From Sanderia malayensis (taxonomy: Eukaryota > Cnidaria > Scyphozoa > Semaeostomeae > Pelagiidae): a DNA stretch of 64,000 nt. The notes below the pieces were generated by a model. That model was not told the DNA's origin and ran no database searches. It worked only from the letters and a program-made list of their open reading frames with translations. The position numbers were made by a program, and so were the translations under genes. Of the stretch, positions 1 to 18,021 are shown one piece after another; position 1 is the stretch's first letter; the number at the start of each line of letters is the position of its first letter. The stretch spans positions 1,798,001-1,862,000 of the forward strand of contig RQOL01000718.1 of NCBI GenBank assembly GCA_013076295.1. Reading direction: 5' to 3'.

Positions 1-726
1 CGATCTGGATAATGCTTCCTTTGGTCATTATCTTTTTCATAATATGGTTTTTATTTGTGTCAGAGTGCACAACATCCAAGATGGGTACTTCAAGCTCCAA
101 ACCTGGCAGAAATGGCAATTTTAAATCATTTATGCTCTATAAATATCAGACCAAACATAACAGTTAAAAAAAGCATTTTATCATTGAGCAAACCTTGTGA
201 TTTTAAAGTGTAAGTTCCTTTATTTTTGAAAATTGCCTTTACTTTCTTTCTTCCTCCATACGCTTTTCGTTCTTGGATCCACTCATCTTGATCAGGCCTC
301 AGCTAAAAAATAAAATATCATCACATTACTAGAGCCCAACAGGTCATTTCGATAAGACTTCAAATATATATAAGTTGATTAATTTAAGGTTTTCTTCTCT
401 ACCTTTGTGTTACAAGGTCTTCTATGAAGCCTCCATTCACTCTTCTTTTTCAATAACAAACCGGTGCCGTGAAAGTTTCTTGCAAGAATTAAATCTAGAA
501 AGCAAAATCCGTGTAATTTCTGTCAAATACTCGCGGTTGGAAAAACTTAAATGATGAATGTGCCAGTCCACAGGCTTTAACAAGTTAATGGCCTAAATCA
601 CCATCAAATTTTGAAAAGCAATTTTGATAAATAAGCCTTTGTAAAATATATGATAAAGGATGATGGCTTACCTCTTCTTACAAGAGATAAGACAGCAATA
701 TTTATTGAAGGTATCAAGCCCGCCAT
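1..726 (-). CDS. Unrecognised, probably mitochondrial protein (5' part of gene)
   Basis: Best splice chain: exon 672-726 (ATG at 724-726, donor GTAAGC), exon 403-494, exon 194-302, exon 1-102, continuing off the left edge. Phases join cleanly (1, 0, 1). The product starts MAGLIPSINIAVLSLVRR, then LARNFHGTG and a basic stretch. This Arg-rich, acid-free start looks like a mitochondrial presequence. A Lys-rich middle follows (RKAYGGRKKVKAIFKNKG), then PILDVV and TKGSIIQI. The PIL...TKG spacing is the same as in the C-terminal barrel of the NSA2/S8e family, but the rest does not match NSA2, so I do not assign it. The region 441-592 also has a second open reading (acceptor after 593, donor at 440), so the second exon is uncertain. 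It lies downstream of NDUFV1 on the same strand. Confidence 0.5.
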
Positions 727-1161
727 CAAATTAATCTAGATAATTTGCATGAAAGTAAAATATGTTCTGTGGTGTGGTGGAGTGGAGATAACCAAAGCCT
801 ATGGCCTAAAAAAAGTCAAATTTCAAAAGGTGGTGGTTATGGTTATTCTTTATTGAATTGCATTGCTGAAGGCTGTTCTGCAACTTGCCAACGAGGGACG
901 AGAGTGTCCAAAGGTCCGTTTTTAACTGATGGTAAATGTATGAAAAAATTATTGATTATTTTTACATTTCATAATGTTTCCAACTCATTCAATATCAGTT
1001 GATAATGTACAAAGTTTTAATTAAGGAAATTGTACGAGAAAAAGTTTCAATCCAGCAAAGATCACAAACCTATATTTGTACGTTTGATAGTCTAAAAACG
1101 CAGAAATAATAATCATTTCAAACCATTTCACAAGAAACAAGCTCTAATAGTCAAGTTGCTA
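727..1161. other. Intergenic: NDUFV1 3' flank and promoter of the left-edge gene
   Basis: About 435 bp between the NDUFV1 stop and the first ATG of the left-edge gene, both on the minus strand. It must hold the NDUFV1 3' UTR and the promoter of the next gene. A plus-strand ORF of 85 codons at 745-1002 has no family resemblance and is taken as chance. No clear TATA box or repeat is visible. Confidence 0.5.
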
Positions 1162-8512
<7,351 letters not shown>

Positions 8513-10012
8513 GTCTCATCGATAAATCTTTTATTTAAAACGAATTCGGCGATTAAAGTTGAAATGAAAGGAATGCCACAATGTGAAACAGTCCAACTTT
8601 GGCCACGGCGTTAATGATCGATAGCATGTGCCAACATCCGAAGTGAATAAGAGGATGCATTGAAGTGGAGACTTCATCACAAAGGTGGGAGGTATTATGA
8701 CGTAAAGGAAAAACACAAGACATGCAGAAAAAATAATCAGCAAAGTATTTCAACAATTCACTGTCATTTCACTTTTCAGCAACATTCAAAACATTAGAAA
8801 AATGTCTAAAAAACTAAACTGGATAAAGCAAACCGCAGCATAAGAAAACAAAAGAAAGCACCCAAGAACACAGCGAAATTTTTCTGTTCTGTCAATCTCA
8901 ACATACCAGAATACCACACCACATAACTATTTGATATCGTATTTTAGAGTCATCTGGCTTAAAGGATAAAATTCTTCAAATACAAACATACTTTAAGGTG
9001 TGTTGTGTGAGACTTTGTTTTGCTAAATCTTTCATGTACATAGTTACCTGAAAGATTTGTTACCATTGTTACCTAAACATTGTTAGTACCTGCGATACAG
9101 CTTAATTACAATTAAAGAAGAATTGCGTGTTTTAAATATAATGGTGTGACCAGAAAATAAAAAACACTTCCGAATCATAGAGACATTCCTTTATAAATAA
9201 TTAAATTCTTGGTATTATAATTATTATTAATTAATGGTCACTAAAACAAAAGCAACCAAATTATAAAACATATTTTGGTGTTATCTATTCCGCAATTTTT
9301 CACCTTATATATTTATTTCTTTCCTATTCAAGTCAGGCTTTTCCTTTCAAGGCGCAAAAATGTGCCATATGAAGATAATTTACGAAGGGCACCGTTGCAA
9401 TTAAGCAATTTCTCCAAGGGCAAATTTCCTCTGAGCAAACAGAGGAGTTCCGTCCAATCGAGGCCCTTCGGGCTTAATTCTACGAAATCCAAAACAATAG
9501 AATGAATAACATTATTGTCACTGAAAATAGACAATAGAATCTGCATATAAAAAGATACGTCATACCGCCTTTTTGCGGTTCAAATGATGTCTGGTGTCTG
9601 GTTGAGGTTTCTTTCATTTGTGTTCAAACTCAAAGTGTTCATTAACAACGTTCAGGAAGGCTGACAGAAAGCATTTCCTCGAGAATTTAATTGATACTTG
9701 ATATTTTGAGATATTATGAGACTTCGCGGATAAAGCCAACCAAACATTGGTGAACTGATCACAACAGCAACAAACAAAATTTTATCAACTTTCTTCACCT
9801 GTTCGCAACTGAAAATTTTTCATCTGCCAAGATTATTGCATCATAACATAACAGCAAGAACAAAAGTCGTTATCTGTAATTTCAAAGCCTGGACGATATA
9901 TCAGTTATTGTCAAGTGACCTGCATGGTTACAAATTAAATTAAATTGTCTCTGACATTATATACATTGGAATTCAAACTGCAATATTTGGGAGTTTTGAA
10001 GAAAAAGTAAAG
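8513..10012. promoter_or_regulatory. Divergent intergenic region between NDUFV1 and the FAM167-like gene
   Basis: 1.5 kb between the start of NDUFV1 (minus) and the start of the FAM167-like gene (plus), so it should hold both promoters. It is A+T-rich. Short ORFs at 8531-8756 and 9275-9546 occur on both strands, look like nothing known, and are treated as chance. No tRNA or strong repeat was seen. Confidence 0.45.
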
Positions 10013-13000
10013 ATGGTTGTTGTGTCTTCATTTCAAACAGCTGAAACTTGCAAAACTATCAGAATTGTCACCAATTCCCCGTGGAAAAATAAAGGATTTG
10101 AACGACAGTTTCATCAAAAGAAAACCTCAACAAACATCGATATTTCTCTAAATAAACTCAGAGAAGCCTTGGTGAGTAAATTTTATCCTCCGCGCAGTTG
10201 CTTTTATATGAACATAACAAGTTGTGCGGCATATTTGCAGCATTATGTATAATATTAAAAAATGGCAGAAGTTGAAACTATATTCAGAAACTTTTCACTA
10301 TCCGTGGACGTCAGTTAAATCACCCTCATAGCATCACATCCTGAGTATGAGACATTAATTGTATTTGTATATATTCGTAAAAGCATGTTATTGTTTGTGA
10401 AACTAAAGAGAAAGACAACTGTCGAAAGAGCCCTTTTAACGTCATAATTTCAAACCAAAACATTTCTCTGTTATTCACGGATAGTTTACAAAATACCGTG
10501 GTGTTATGTTTCCAGGAAAGGAAATATTGGCCACTATTGTCGCATTAATGAAATAGTCTCCTGGTGTGTTTGTTTGGGGTTTTCTCGGATTGCAATTGTA
10601 TTTGGAGAATGAGTCATGCTTTTGCAACAATTGCAAAATCCAAGGCGTCTTTCGTCGTTCAAAACCCTTCAAAACAACTCTATATATGGTGAAGAAAGCC
10701 TCTTTTCCCCAAAAGCAATAGATTAGACGCCCCCTGCTAAGTTTGTGGACCAATATTGATCCATCATTATCTGTCAATACACGGTGCCTGAATGCAACAA
10801 TTTTTGATAAGAAACCAACCTCGACTGCGAGTTCTCAAGTTTATTAAAAGTCTCTGAGGATATTTTATCAGATATTTCTCTCAGATATTTTTATCATCGT
10901 CTGAACAATATCATCTCAAAAAAACGATAATGAGGGCAGCATGTTACCAAATGGGTTTTGCAGGTTTTACGCAACACAGACAAAACATTCAATGAAAAAA
11001 TATTAATTCTGGTGTTTTGCATATTTTCAAAATGAATCAGTGTCTTAATTTCTTTTTCGTCGAATATTGCAATTTCTTAACCTTTTCTGGTTGTTTGAGA
11101 ACTGGTTTTCGTATAGACACGTTCTTATAAAAAATAGGTCAACACAATACATTGCATCAATTTGGTGTTGTGTAAACAAAAGAACTGCAGTTATGATGTC
11201 CTCAGAGGTTGGTAACGTGACTTGCGTCATATTTTGCAACTTTGAGATATCACGTGGTGTGGTATTCTTAGTTGGGAAGCACGAATCAAAATGGCGAAGT
11301 TCTTTTCTTCGGAAGTTGCGTGAACCGGGGTTTCGCTGACGCAAACCAAGCTATTCAAATCCAAAATGATTTTATTAATTGTGCCTTGCCTTGCCTTGAA
11401 ATTCTAATCGAATGACGCAAAGGATGAAATCCTGATCAACAACAAAAATTTCCTCATGCAATTTGCCCACCTTGGCAACAGAAACTTTGACGTGACAACA
11501 GAGACCCCGAAAACATCCAATCAGTTTCAAGCATCCGAGATCATGTGATTACAATCGTGTTCTTTGATTGGTTATCAGATGATAAGATCGTGCATTTTGA
11601 TTTGCGTCTATTGCATGTCAAAGTCAAGACATTGAAAAATTGTCCTTTATGAACTTTGAAAAATTAGTTCTTGTAAAAGTTTTATTGTTCACGAGTCAGT
11701 TATTTCATTAACCGCTTTATATGAGATTCTTATCATGAGATCCTGTAAGAAAGAACCAGACAATGGTTCACCTTTTGTCATAAATTTCATTTGACCCAGC
11801 ATTTGTCACTGTTTGTCTCGATTTTATTAACGGCGAAAACGCTGCGCCAAAAGATAGATTATAATAATCAACTTTCGGGTTTATCTTGTTATTCAGAATA
11901 CGGAATTCGTGAGATCCAAGTTATGTAACGTAATACTTTCATATCAATGTGCAGAATTAGTGGAATGAGTCTAAAAGGATTGCTGGAAAGTCCCTTTGAA
12001 TTAACGAAATTGTTTCGAGAACTTATCACAACTATTTTGTCGTCTGAAGATTAAGGGATATTGCACCTAAGCCAATTATTTGTACTTCATTAGCCTGTGT
12101 TTTACTTCAGGTCCTTATTCGTAATTTTTGGATTTAACTAGTTTGAATTTTGGAAATTTATGTCAATATTTAAAAAGTTATATTTACAATAAGTTGAAAA
12201 ATAGAGTGTGAGCGTCCTATATTGTGCCTCATGTTTGTATACTCACTTTTTGTTTATTGGCAATATTGAAACTCAATATTGCCAAAATACAATGGAAATT
12301 TAAGAATAACAACGAAAGGCAATATAGGCTCGGAAATTTAAGAAATTCTTATAAAAAAAAGTGTGTTTAGCTTTGGTAATGGTGGTGTTTTCTAAAAAAT
12401 ACAGTTTAGCAAATGTACAATAGAAGATAGTGAATATGTAGCTAAGCTAAAGTATATATGTGTGTAAAAGAAGTAAGTTCGTTGTTCAGCTGCGATTTGC
12501 GTTACGACTGTTCATGTTATCTTTCTTCAGCTTGGCTTGAGAGACCAAGATAAAGACATTTACAAGCAACTAGTCAAGTTGAACGAGAAAATCCAACAAT
12601 TGAAAGAAGATGTTCAGATTGAGGAGCAGAAAAGGGAAGAATATGATGAAGAATGTTGTGAAGAATCTGACGAAGTATCTGACGAAGAATCTTGTGAAGA
12701 ATCGTGCGAAGAATTCGAATCTGACGATGAAATGGAAAATGGCTATTTGATGCAAGATATTAATATATCAAGGGTAGGTTGTTTGTGAATTCTTAGCCTA
12801 CGAAACGAAAGCTTCAGCAACAAAACCCTTGGGGTTTTTGTGAAATTGCCAAAGGGTGTGCTAAAATGTCTCCAAAACACAATAAATCATGACGTCTCAC
12901 ACAGACAGGTCACGACCCCGATGGTGACCCCGCTAAAGTATTAAAGAAAGTAAAGAAATATGCCATTGTATTATTAATGTTTTTTTCAATTCTAGATTGA

Positions 13001-14111
13001 AAATGACGATACGTCATCACATGAAAGGTATGACTCAGGCATCATAGAAGACGGTAGTTGTTGTAAAGACGAGGATAATAGCATGAATCAAAATCAGCAG
13101 CCATTGAATAGCTCGACAATAACTGATGATTGTAAAGAGAAAGAGGCATTGCAAATTACAAAGCATACGATAAAAGAACAGCTTGTCTCGCCAATTGAGA
13201 AGTTTGGACGCAAACAGCAGCTTTTACGTCACCAACAGTTCAATTTCAGAGAAGGTAATACAGAAAAACTCCAGTTGCAAAGAAGCCAAACGCTGCAACT
13301 AATTAAAGGACACACTGAAAGTCAAAGAGGGTATACGCCTTCTCATAAGAGATCGTTCTCGGATTATCTGCCTCGGAACGAGGCAGCGAAGGCGGGAAAT
13401 ATGGGAATAGACAACACGTCATTCAATAATGATGCTGCTATGTCATGGATGCCTTCGAAAGCCGGCAAGACCAGTACAGAATTGGGTAACATATCAGAAA
13501 ATGATATGGAAAGACCATGGACAATGGAAGATGTGAAGAAACACGCAACTGCGCGAAGGCTGTATCGCCATAAAATCCCAAGAGATAAAAACATGAATAT
13601 AATTAATTCAATGGCTAATAACGATTGTCGGAAAGACCCACTACACCGCACAGACTCAACCCGACATACAGACTCAACCCGACATATAGACCCAACCCGA
13701 CATATAGATTCAACCCGACATACAGACTCAACCCGACATACAGATTCAACCCGACATACAGAAAAATCAAACACGCATCTTCTCAACCGTTGCCTAACAC
13801 AGCTGAACCTACAAGGGGCCATCTCAAGCGGTACAATCAAAGCCATCCAAAGGTCCACATCAGTTTCAAACTGTTCCGGATTAGGCAGGACACAACAGAC
13901 GCACGCGAACGACAATCTGACCAAGACACTCGACAGGGCAACAATCCGGAGAACCGCGTCATCAGGCGGGTCGTTAAAATGCTCGCCGTATATGATTAGA
14001 AAAAGCTGGAACTTTGACAATTCATTTAGGCCCATGGAAATAGCGACTGGCGGATACAACAACAACATCACGAGATTCACAAGGATTGAAAGCACAACAT
14101 CACTCGTTTAA
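10013..14111 (+). CDS. FAM167-like coiled-coil protein with long disordered C-terminus
   Basis: Three exons in phase 0: 10013-10171, 12531-12773, 12996-14111, giving about 505 residues. The core crosses the first intron: SLNKLREALLGLRDQDKDIY then KQLVKLNEKIQQLKED. It matches the FAM167A/B signature (short helix, LRxxLxxxRxQDxxLxxQL, then a coiled coil), which is the only conserved part of that family. After the coiled coil come an acidic Cys/Glu tract (EECCEESDEVSDEESCEES) and about 370 residues of Gln/Asn/Ser/Arg-rich, probably disordered sequence, ending RIESTTSLV. Vertebrate FAM167 proteins are only about 160-210 residues, so the tail is an unusual extension. The molecular role of FAM167 is poorly defined; vertebrate FAM167A has been linked to NF-kB signalling. 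No signal peptide or membrane helix is present. The family call rests on one helical motif and is moderate. Confidence 0.7.
10172..12530 (+). other. First intron of the FAM167-like gene
   Basis: 2.36 kb, donor GTGAGT at 10172 and acceptor TTCTTCAG at 12523-12530. It holds overlapping 90-100 codon ORFs on both strands (10475-10777, 11045-11344) without family resemblance. I see no gene or mobile element in it. Confidence 0.6.
13648..13765 (+). repeat. 15-bp coding repeat (DSTRH)n in the FAM167-like gene
   Basis: About eight tandem copies of a 15-base unit (CAGACTCAACCCGACATA and variants) encode DSTRH/DPTRH pentapeptides. The length is a multiple of three, so the frame survives copy-number change. 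The long antisense ORF 13364-14095 and the +1 ORF 13625-13999 exist because of it. Confidence 0.88.
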
Positions 14112-14792
14112 ACCCAGCCGTTGAAGAACTTAATTGTGTTTGAAAATGAAAACATTTCGTAAGTTTGTCAAGTAACATCGTTGCAGTGTGTCTAAGTGTT
14201 ATTCTAACTTAAATCTTTAGTATAGATGAGCATCAGACAGTGAAAATAATAGTGTAAATCGCTTTTGTGAAATTTATTAATTACTTTGTGATTTTAGCAA
14301 GAGTGAAAATTTGTTTAAAATTCTATAACTAACTAACTTACGTTAACTTTAACGTTAATTTATATTAACTTTAAACGCATGAAAACTAAATTATTTCCAA
14401 GCAGCATTAATATTTTAATTCTCTTTTCATTACTCCTACCATATACATTATATGTATATATATATATAATGTGCTAAATTAACATAGTATTTTAGATTAA
14501 TATTATTTTATGGAGTTTATTTGCACTTTTCATACTAACAGGGTTTGTTGTACAATAGAATTGATGGTTTATGTTAGAAAAATGGTTTCGTTCTTTTATC
14601 TCAATTCTGCTTTAATTCATATGAAATATCTTTAGATTAAATCAACAACACGTACTAAAACCTCAAATACAAATGAGTAAATGATGCATACTATTTTTGG
14701 TAGCGTAGAAAGCGTCAAAACAAAACACTGAACATCAGTGCCAATCAGTCAACAAAAGCACAGCTAAATAACTCTAACATGAATCAAAATCA
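14112..14792. other. Convergent 3' intergenic region
   Basis: The FAM167-like gene (plus) and the ZC2HC1A-type gene (minus) converge here; 680 bp of A+T-rich DNA holds both 3' UTRs. A TA run with a small palindrome (TATATGTATATATATATATA) is at about 14450-14470. No gene was seen. Confidence 0.6.
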
Positions 14793-17649
14793 TTATACCT
14801 CGATATGCATTCTTTTGATTCCACATTCACAACAGAACTTTGCATTCTCCACTGGATACTTTGTTCCGCATTCATGACAGAAATTCGCCAGTTTTCGACG
14901 TCCACTGCCAGTTCGTTCTTCGGCCATTCCCGAGGCCTTTCGCGACGACGGCTTTACGACGCCGATGGCAGCCGGCTTACTCTCGAATCCCGAGAAATCT
15001 TCTTCGTCGTCATAGCGATGATCGTCTCTTCGTTTTGGTTTGAGGGGCTTCTCGTCGAAACTGAAAACATCTTCATTACGAGGCTGGCGAGTGCGTCCGC
15101 TGTGGCGTGCGGATTTTTCGGCTTTTTCCGGAAAAATCGACGGACTCTCGGTCTGTTGCAAATCTTTGAACCAAGATGGATCATTTTGCCTGAGAAATAA
15201 ACAGAAATTAAAACAAGTGATAGAGTAAACCAACACAGAATAAACGCCACACTGAGACATATTGTCACTGCCTCGATTTCATACCCAGTCAAGTCTATTA
15301 GAATTTTAACAGAGCTCCAAAGCAGAGCAAAATAAAATCATCAGTTAATAAACCTCTTGGAAGTTGAGTACTTATAACGATTTAGTGATGGCTTGATTGG
15401 TTTTTGCAGGGGGTAACATAATAGTTTTTAAAATAGCTTTGAAAATTGGAGACATAGCAAAACATAATAAATACTAAAGCTTTTCGTCTGACACTCATCG
15501 GAGTAGTAGTATGAGTGTCAGACGAAAAGCTTTAGTAGTTGTTATTATGTTTCGCTATGTTTCCGATTTTCAAAGCTATTTTGAAGTTATGTACCGATCA
15601 AAGATGGTTACAATAGTTTTTGCATGATAAACTTGATTAATTTTAATTAGAACCGATTAATTAACGTGCCCGGCGCTCTTTGTTCGTTGATATATATATG
15701 AAACAGCACCTTACCCACTGTGACCGGAGGCAACCCGACGAACGTCAGAATCAGTGGAGCTTCCACTCGATGCTCGCGGTGCATGATAATAGTCACTGGC
15801 TAGATATTTGCTGTTGTTGTTGCTGTTAGATTCGAGTGTCCGTGTTGATCCCAGCTGCTGATTTCGACGCTGCGAAGGAGGAGATGGCGATGCTTTCTTG
15901 CGCAATGCGCGTGGATCGTGCATCTCTGATTGGTCAGATTGTGCGCGGCTTCGCGAAGAAGGGGATTGCTGCGTGGTAGGGGATTGCTTCACCGTCCCAG
16001 CAGATGTGGACTGATGTCCAGCTGGAAAGAAAAGTAAATAAAGCATATTATACTATAGTATAGATACTATTGTATAATATAGAATAGCATAGTATAGCAT
16101 AGGATAGTATAGAAGTGAGAAGTAGCCAGCTGATAATGTTAGCACAGAAAAGAAGATTCAACCAACCTCTGTTTGGTGTTCTTTGCTTTATACTTCCTTC
16201 AGCATTTACACCTGAATGGCTTTTTTTGGCTCCAGGAAGTGGAGGTTTATACTAAAAAAAAAGCGAACCTATATATGAATCTCAGGGGCACATTTAATTG
16301 GTCCACAGGACACAATTACTAATCTGCTTTAAGTCTAATTAACTTCAATGATAAACTTACTTGTGTTCGAATTTCTAATTTTGTCTTAGCAGGTTTACTC
16401 TTCATCTGTTGGCGGGCTTTTTGATCCTTGCAAAATGGAATGTGTCTCTCTGCAGCATGTTCATTGAAGTTACGATTACAATACGGACAGTCTATGGAGC
16501 CGGGGTCGGCAATAAGGGCCACGGCTGGCCCCTCACCCCTTGCAGCCTTCAATGTTGCTATCAAATTTTCATGCTTTGCTCTCCAACTGGCTTTAGACTG
16601 AAATCAAGAAACATGAGCATGCCTATGTATTACAATGATAAGGATAATTTACAAGGAATACTACCTCTCAGAGTTTCACATCAATGCAATCATCAGAAAA
16701 ATTTTATGATTCATAAGATGTACATTAAATAACATTCTAGTTGTTTTTAGAGGTCTCTGGGATATGAACATCTTTAAAAATGGCAATGTTATATAGATAT
16801 ATAAGTAAGCACAATAATTATATAACATATCATAATATAACATGGCATAATATGATATGCTTACCTTTTTTGGAGGCTCAACAGCTGGGCTTGTCTTTTT
16901 TACACGCTGCAGGTCTGGAGCCAATAATTCTGTACGCTGCTTACTTGAATTAAATACTTTCCTCTGTTTCTGATTTGCACAAACTCTTTCATGTCTTGCC
17001 TGTAAAATGCAGTTTTAAAGACAATTAGAAAAGCAGTTTTAAGCGAAATAAAAGCTCTGCAAGCTGTAGATAACATGCAAAATTGAAGTTCATGTTTTAT
17101 TATGTACAATAAGTTTGAAATTGCTTACAAGTGTCTCAGGGTTGAATTTTCTGCCACAACAGCTGCATGGCTGAAGTGTTTGCGGTGTTTGCACGTCTCT
17201 AAATGCTAGAAAAAAATCGCCAGCAACAATGTGAAAAACATTATTCAATGCGAATCATAGGTTCACCCCAAAAGCCTTTCTGCATTGCTGCATTGCAGCA
17301 AACCAAATGTCGCAACTACAGAGATGCAAACCCAGGTTGAGTTTTAGCACACTGTACTGTAAAAAAATTTAAACTACCAAGTTAAATGTTACCTTCGAAT
17401 TCAGCCATAATAGATGCAGATGCTTTCTTTGGGCCTTGTTTAAAATCTGCACGAGGCGTTTGCAAACAATCTCCTGTTATTCCTACAATACTATTTTCCC
17501 AGTCAGTATAACTGCAATATAGTCTTTATTAGATCTAAATATCACTTTAAATAATCTCCAATAAATAATTTGCGTAAACTACAGCTCGTTAAATTGGAAA
17601 ACAACCGCAAAATGCTTGCAAGCTCTTACTCTATTTGAGCTCCATTCAT
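14793..17649 (-). CDS. ZC2HC1A: Zinc finger C2HC domain-containing protein, ZC2HC1A type
   Basis: Eight in-phase exons: 17630-17649, 17393-17511, 17129-17205, 16865-16999, 16361-16597, 16167-16251, 15715-16021, 14793-15189, giving about 458 residues. There are two C2HC fingers: [20 protein letters not shown] across the third and fourth exons, and [20 protein letters not shown] in the fifth. The order and spacing are those of ZC2HC1A/B. The C-terminus [20 protein letters not shown] is a zinc-ribbon end characteristic of ZC2HC1A. Between lies a Ser/Arg/Pro-rich disordered region. The second of two overlapping ATGs (17647-17649, MNGAQIDYTDWENS) is chosen because only that frame joins exon 2. The function of the family is not established. 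The start lies only about 330 bp from the end of the giant gene upstream on the same strand. Confidence 0.92.
15413..15593. mobile_element. Near-perfect foldback (hairpin MITE) in a ZC2HC1A intron
   Basis: Two arms of about 84-86 bp (15413-15498 and 15511-15593) are reverse complements with few mismatches, around a 12-bp loop. The central arm part ATGAGTGTCAGACGAAAAGC is exact. Such a fold could form a strong stem in the pre-mRNA of the intron between 15189 and 15715. There is no coding capacity. Confidence 0.85.
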
Positions 17650-17979
17650 CCGCCATTTTGTATTTATGAATTTTCGTCTCCTAGCAAAGTCGCTGGCCAC
17701 CTGTCAAGGCTCGCGGGCGCAGTATAGAATATTCACGCAAATTTAATGCAATTCAAATATAAATTGAAAAAAATATAAAACTCTATAAAACTTAAATCAA
17801 TTTTCGGAACTTATAAATAAACATAAACAGGATATAAAATCGAGAGCTATTTAATAGCATGTTGCAATATTTACATTAGCTTTGAAAAATTTAGTACATA
17901 TAAAAAATGGATTAAAAATGCTAAATTCATACAAAGCGGATTAGAAAATTATTCTGCCTAAACTTAAAAAGATTTAATT
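17650..17979. other. Short intergenic gap between ZC2HC1A and the giant gene
   Basis: 330 bp of A+T-rich DNA between the last codon of the giant gene and the start of ZC2HC1A, both on the minus strand. It holds the giant gene's 3' UTR and the ZC2HC1A promoter. Minus-strand ATTAAA-type signals occur at about 17847 and 17972. Confidence 0.5.
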
Positions 17980-18021
17980 CTATTCAACCCAGCTAAATAT
18001 TGACTTGCTGTTGCTATGAAT
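17980..18021 (-). other. Giant gene: last coding exon (cytoplasmic tail)
   Basis: Acceptor TTTGTTTTACAG then [13 protein letters not shown] and a stop; phase 0 as required by the donor GTAGGC at 18366-18371. If that donor is not used, the frame reads on to VGKLLQID and stops at 18345. Either tail is under 40 residues. Confidence 0.65.

Noticed and set aside
441..592. Alternative second exon AINLLKPVDWHIHHLSFSNR for the left-edge gene
   Set aside because: It joins the next exon in phase but does not join the ATG exon at 672-726, whereas exon 403-494 joins both; kept only as an alternative.
11045..11344. Overlapping ORFs of 90-99 codons on both strands
   Set aside because: No family resemblance; lies in the first intron of the FAM167-like gene and is open on both strands by chance.
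13364..14095. 243-codon minus-strand ORF and 124-codon plus-strand ORF
   Set aside because: Both overlap exon 3 of the FAM167-like gene and are kept open by the 15-bp repeat; neither has recognisable domains.
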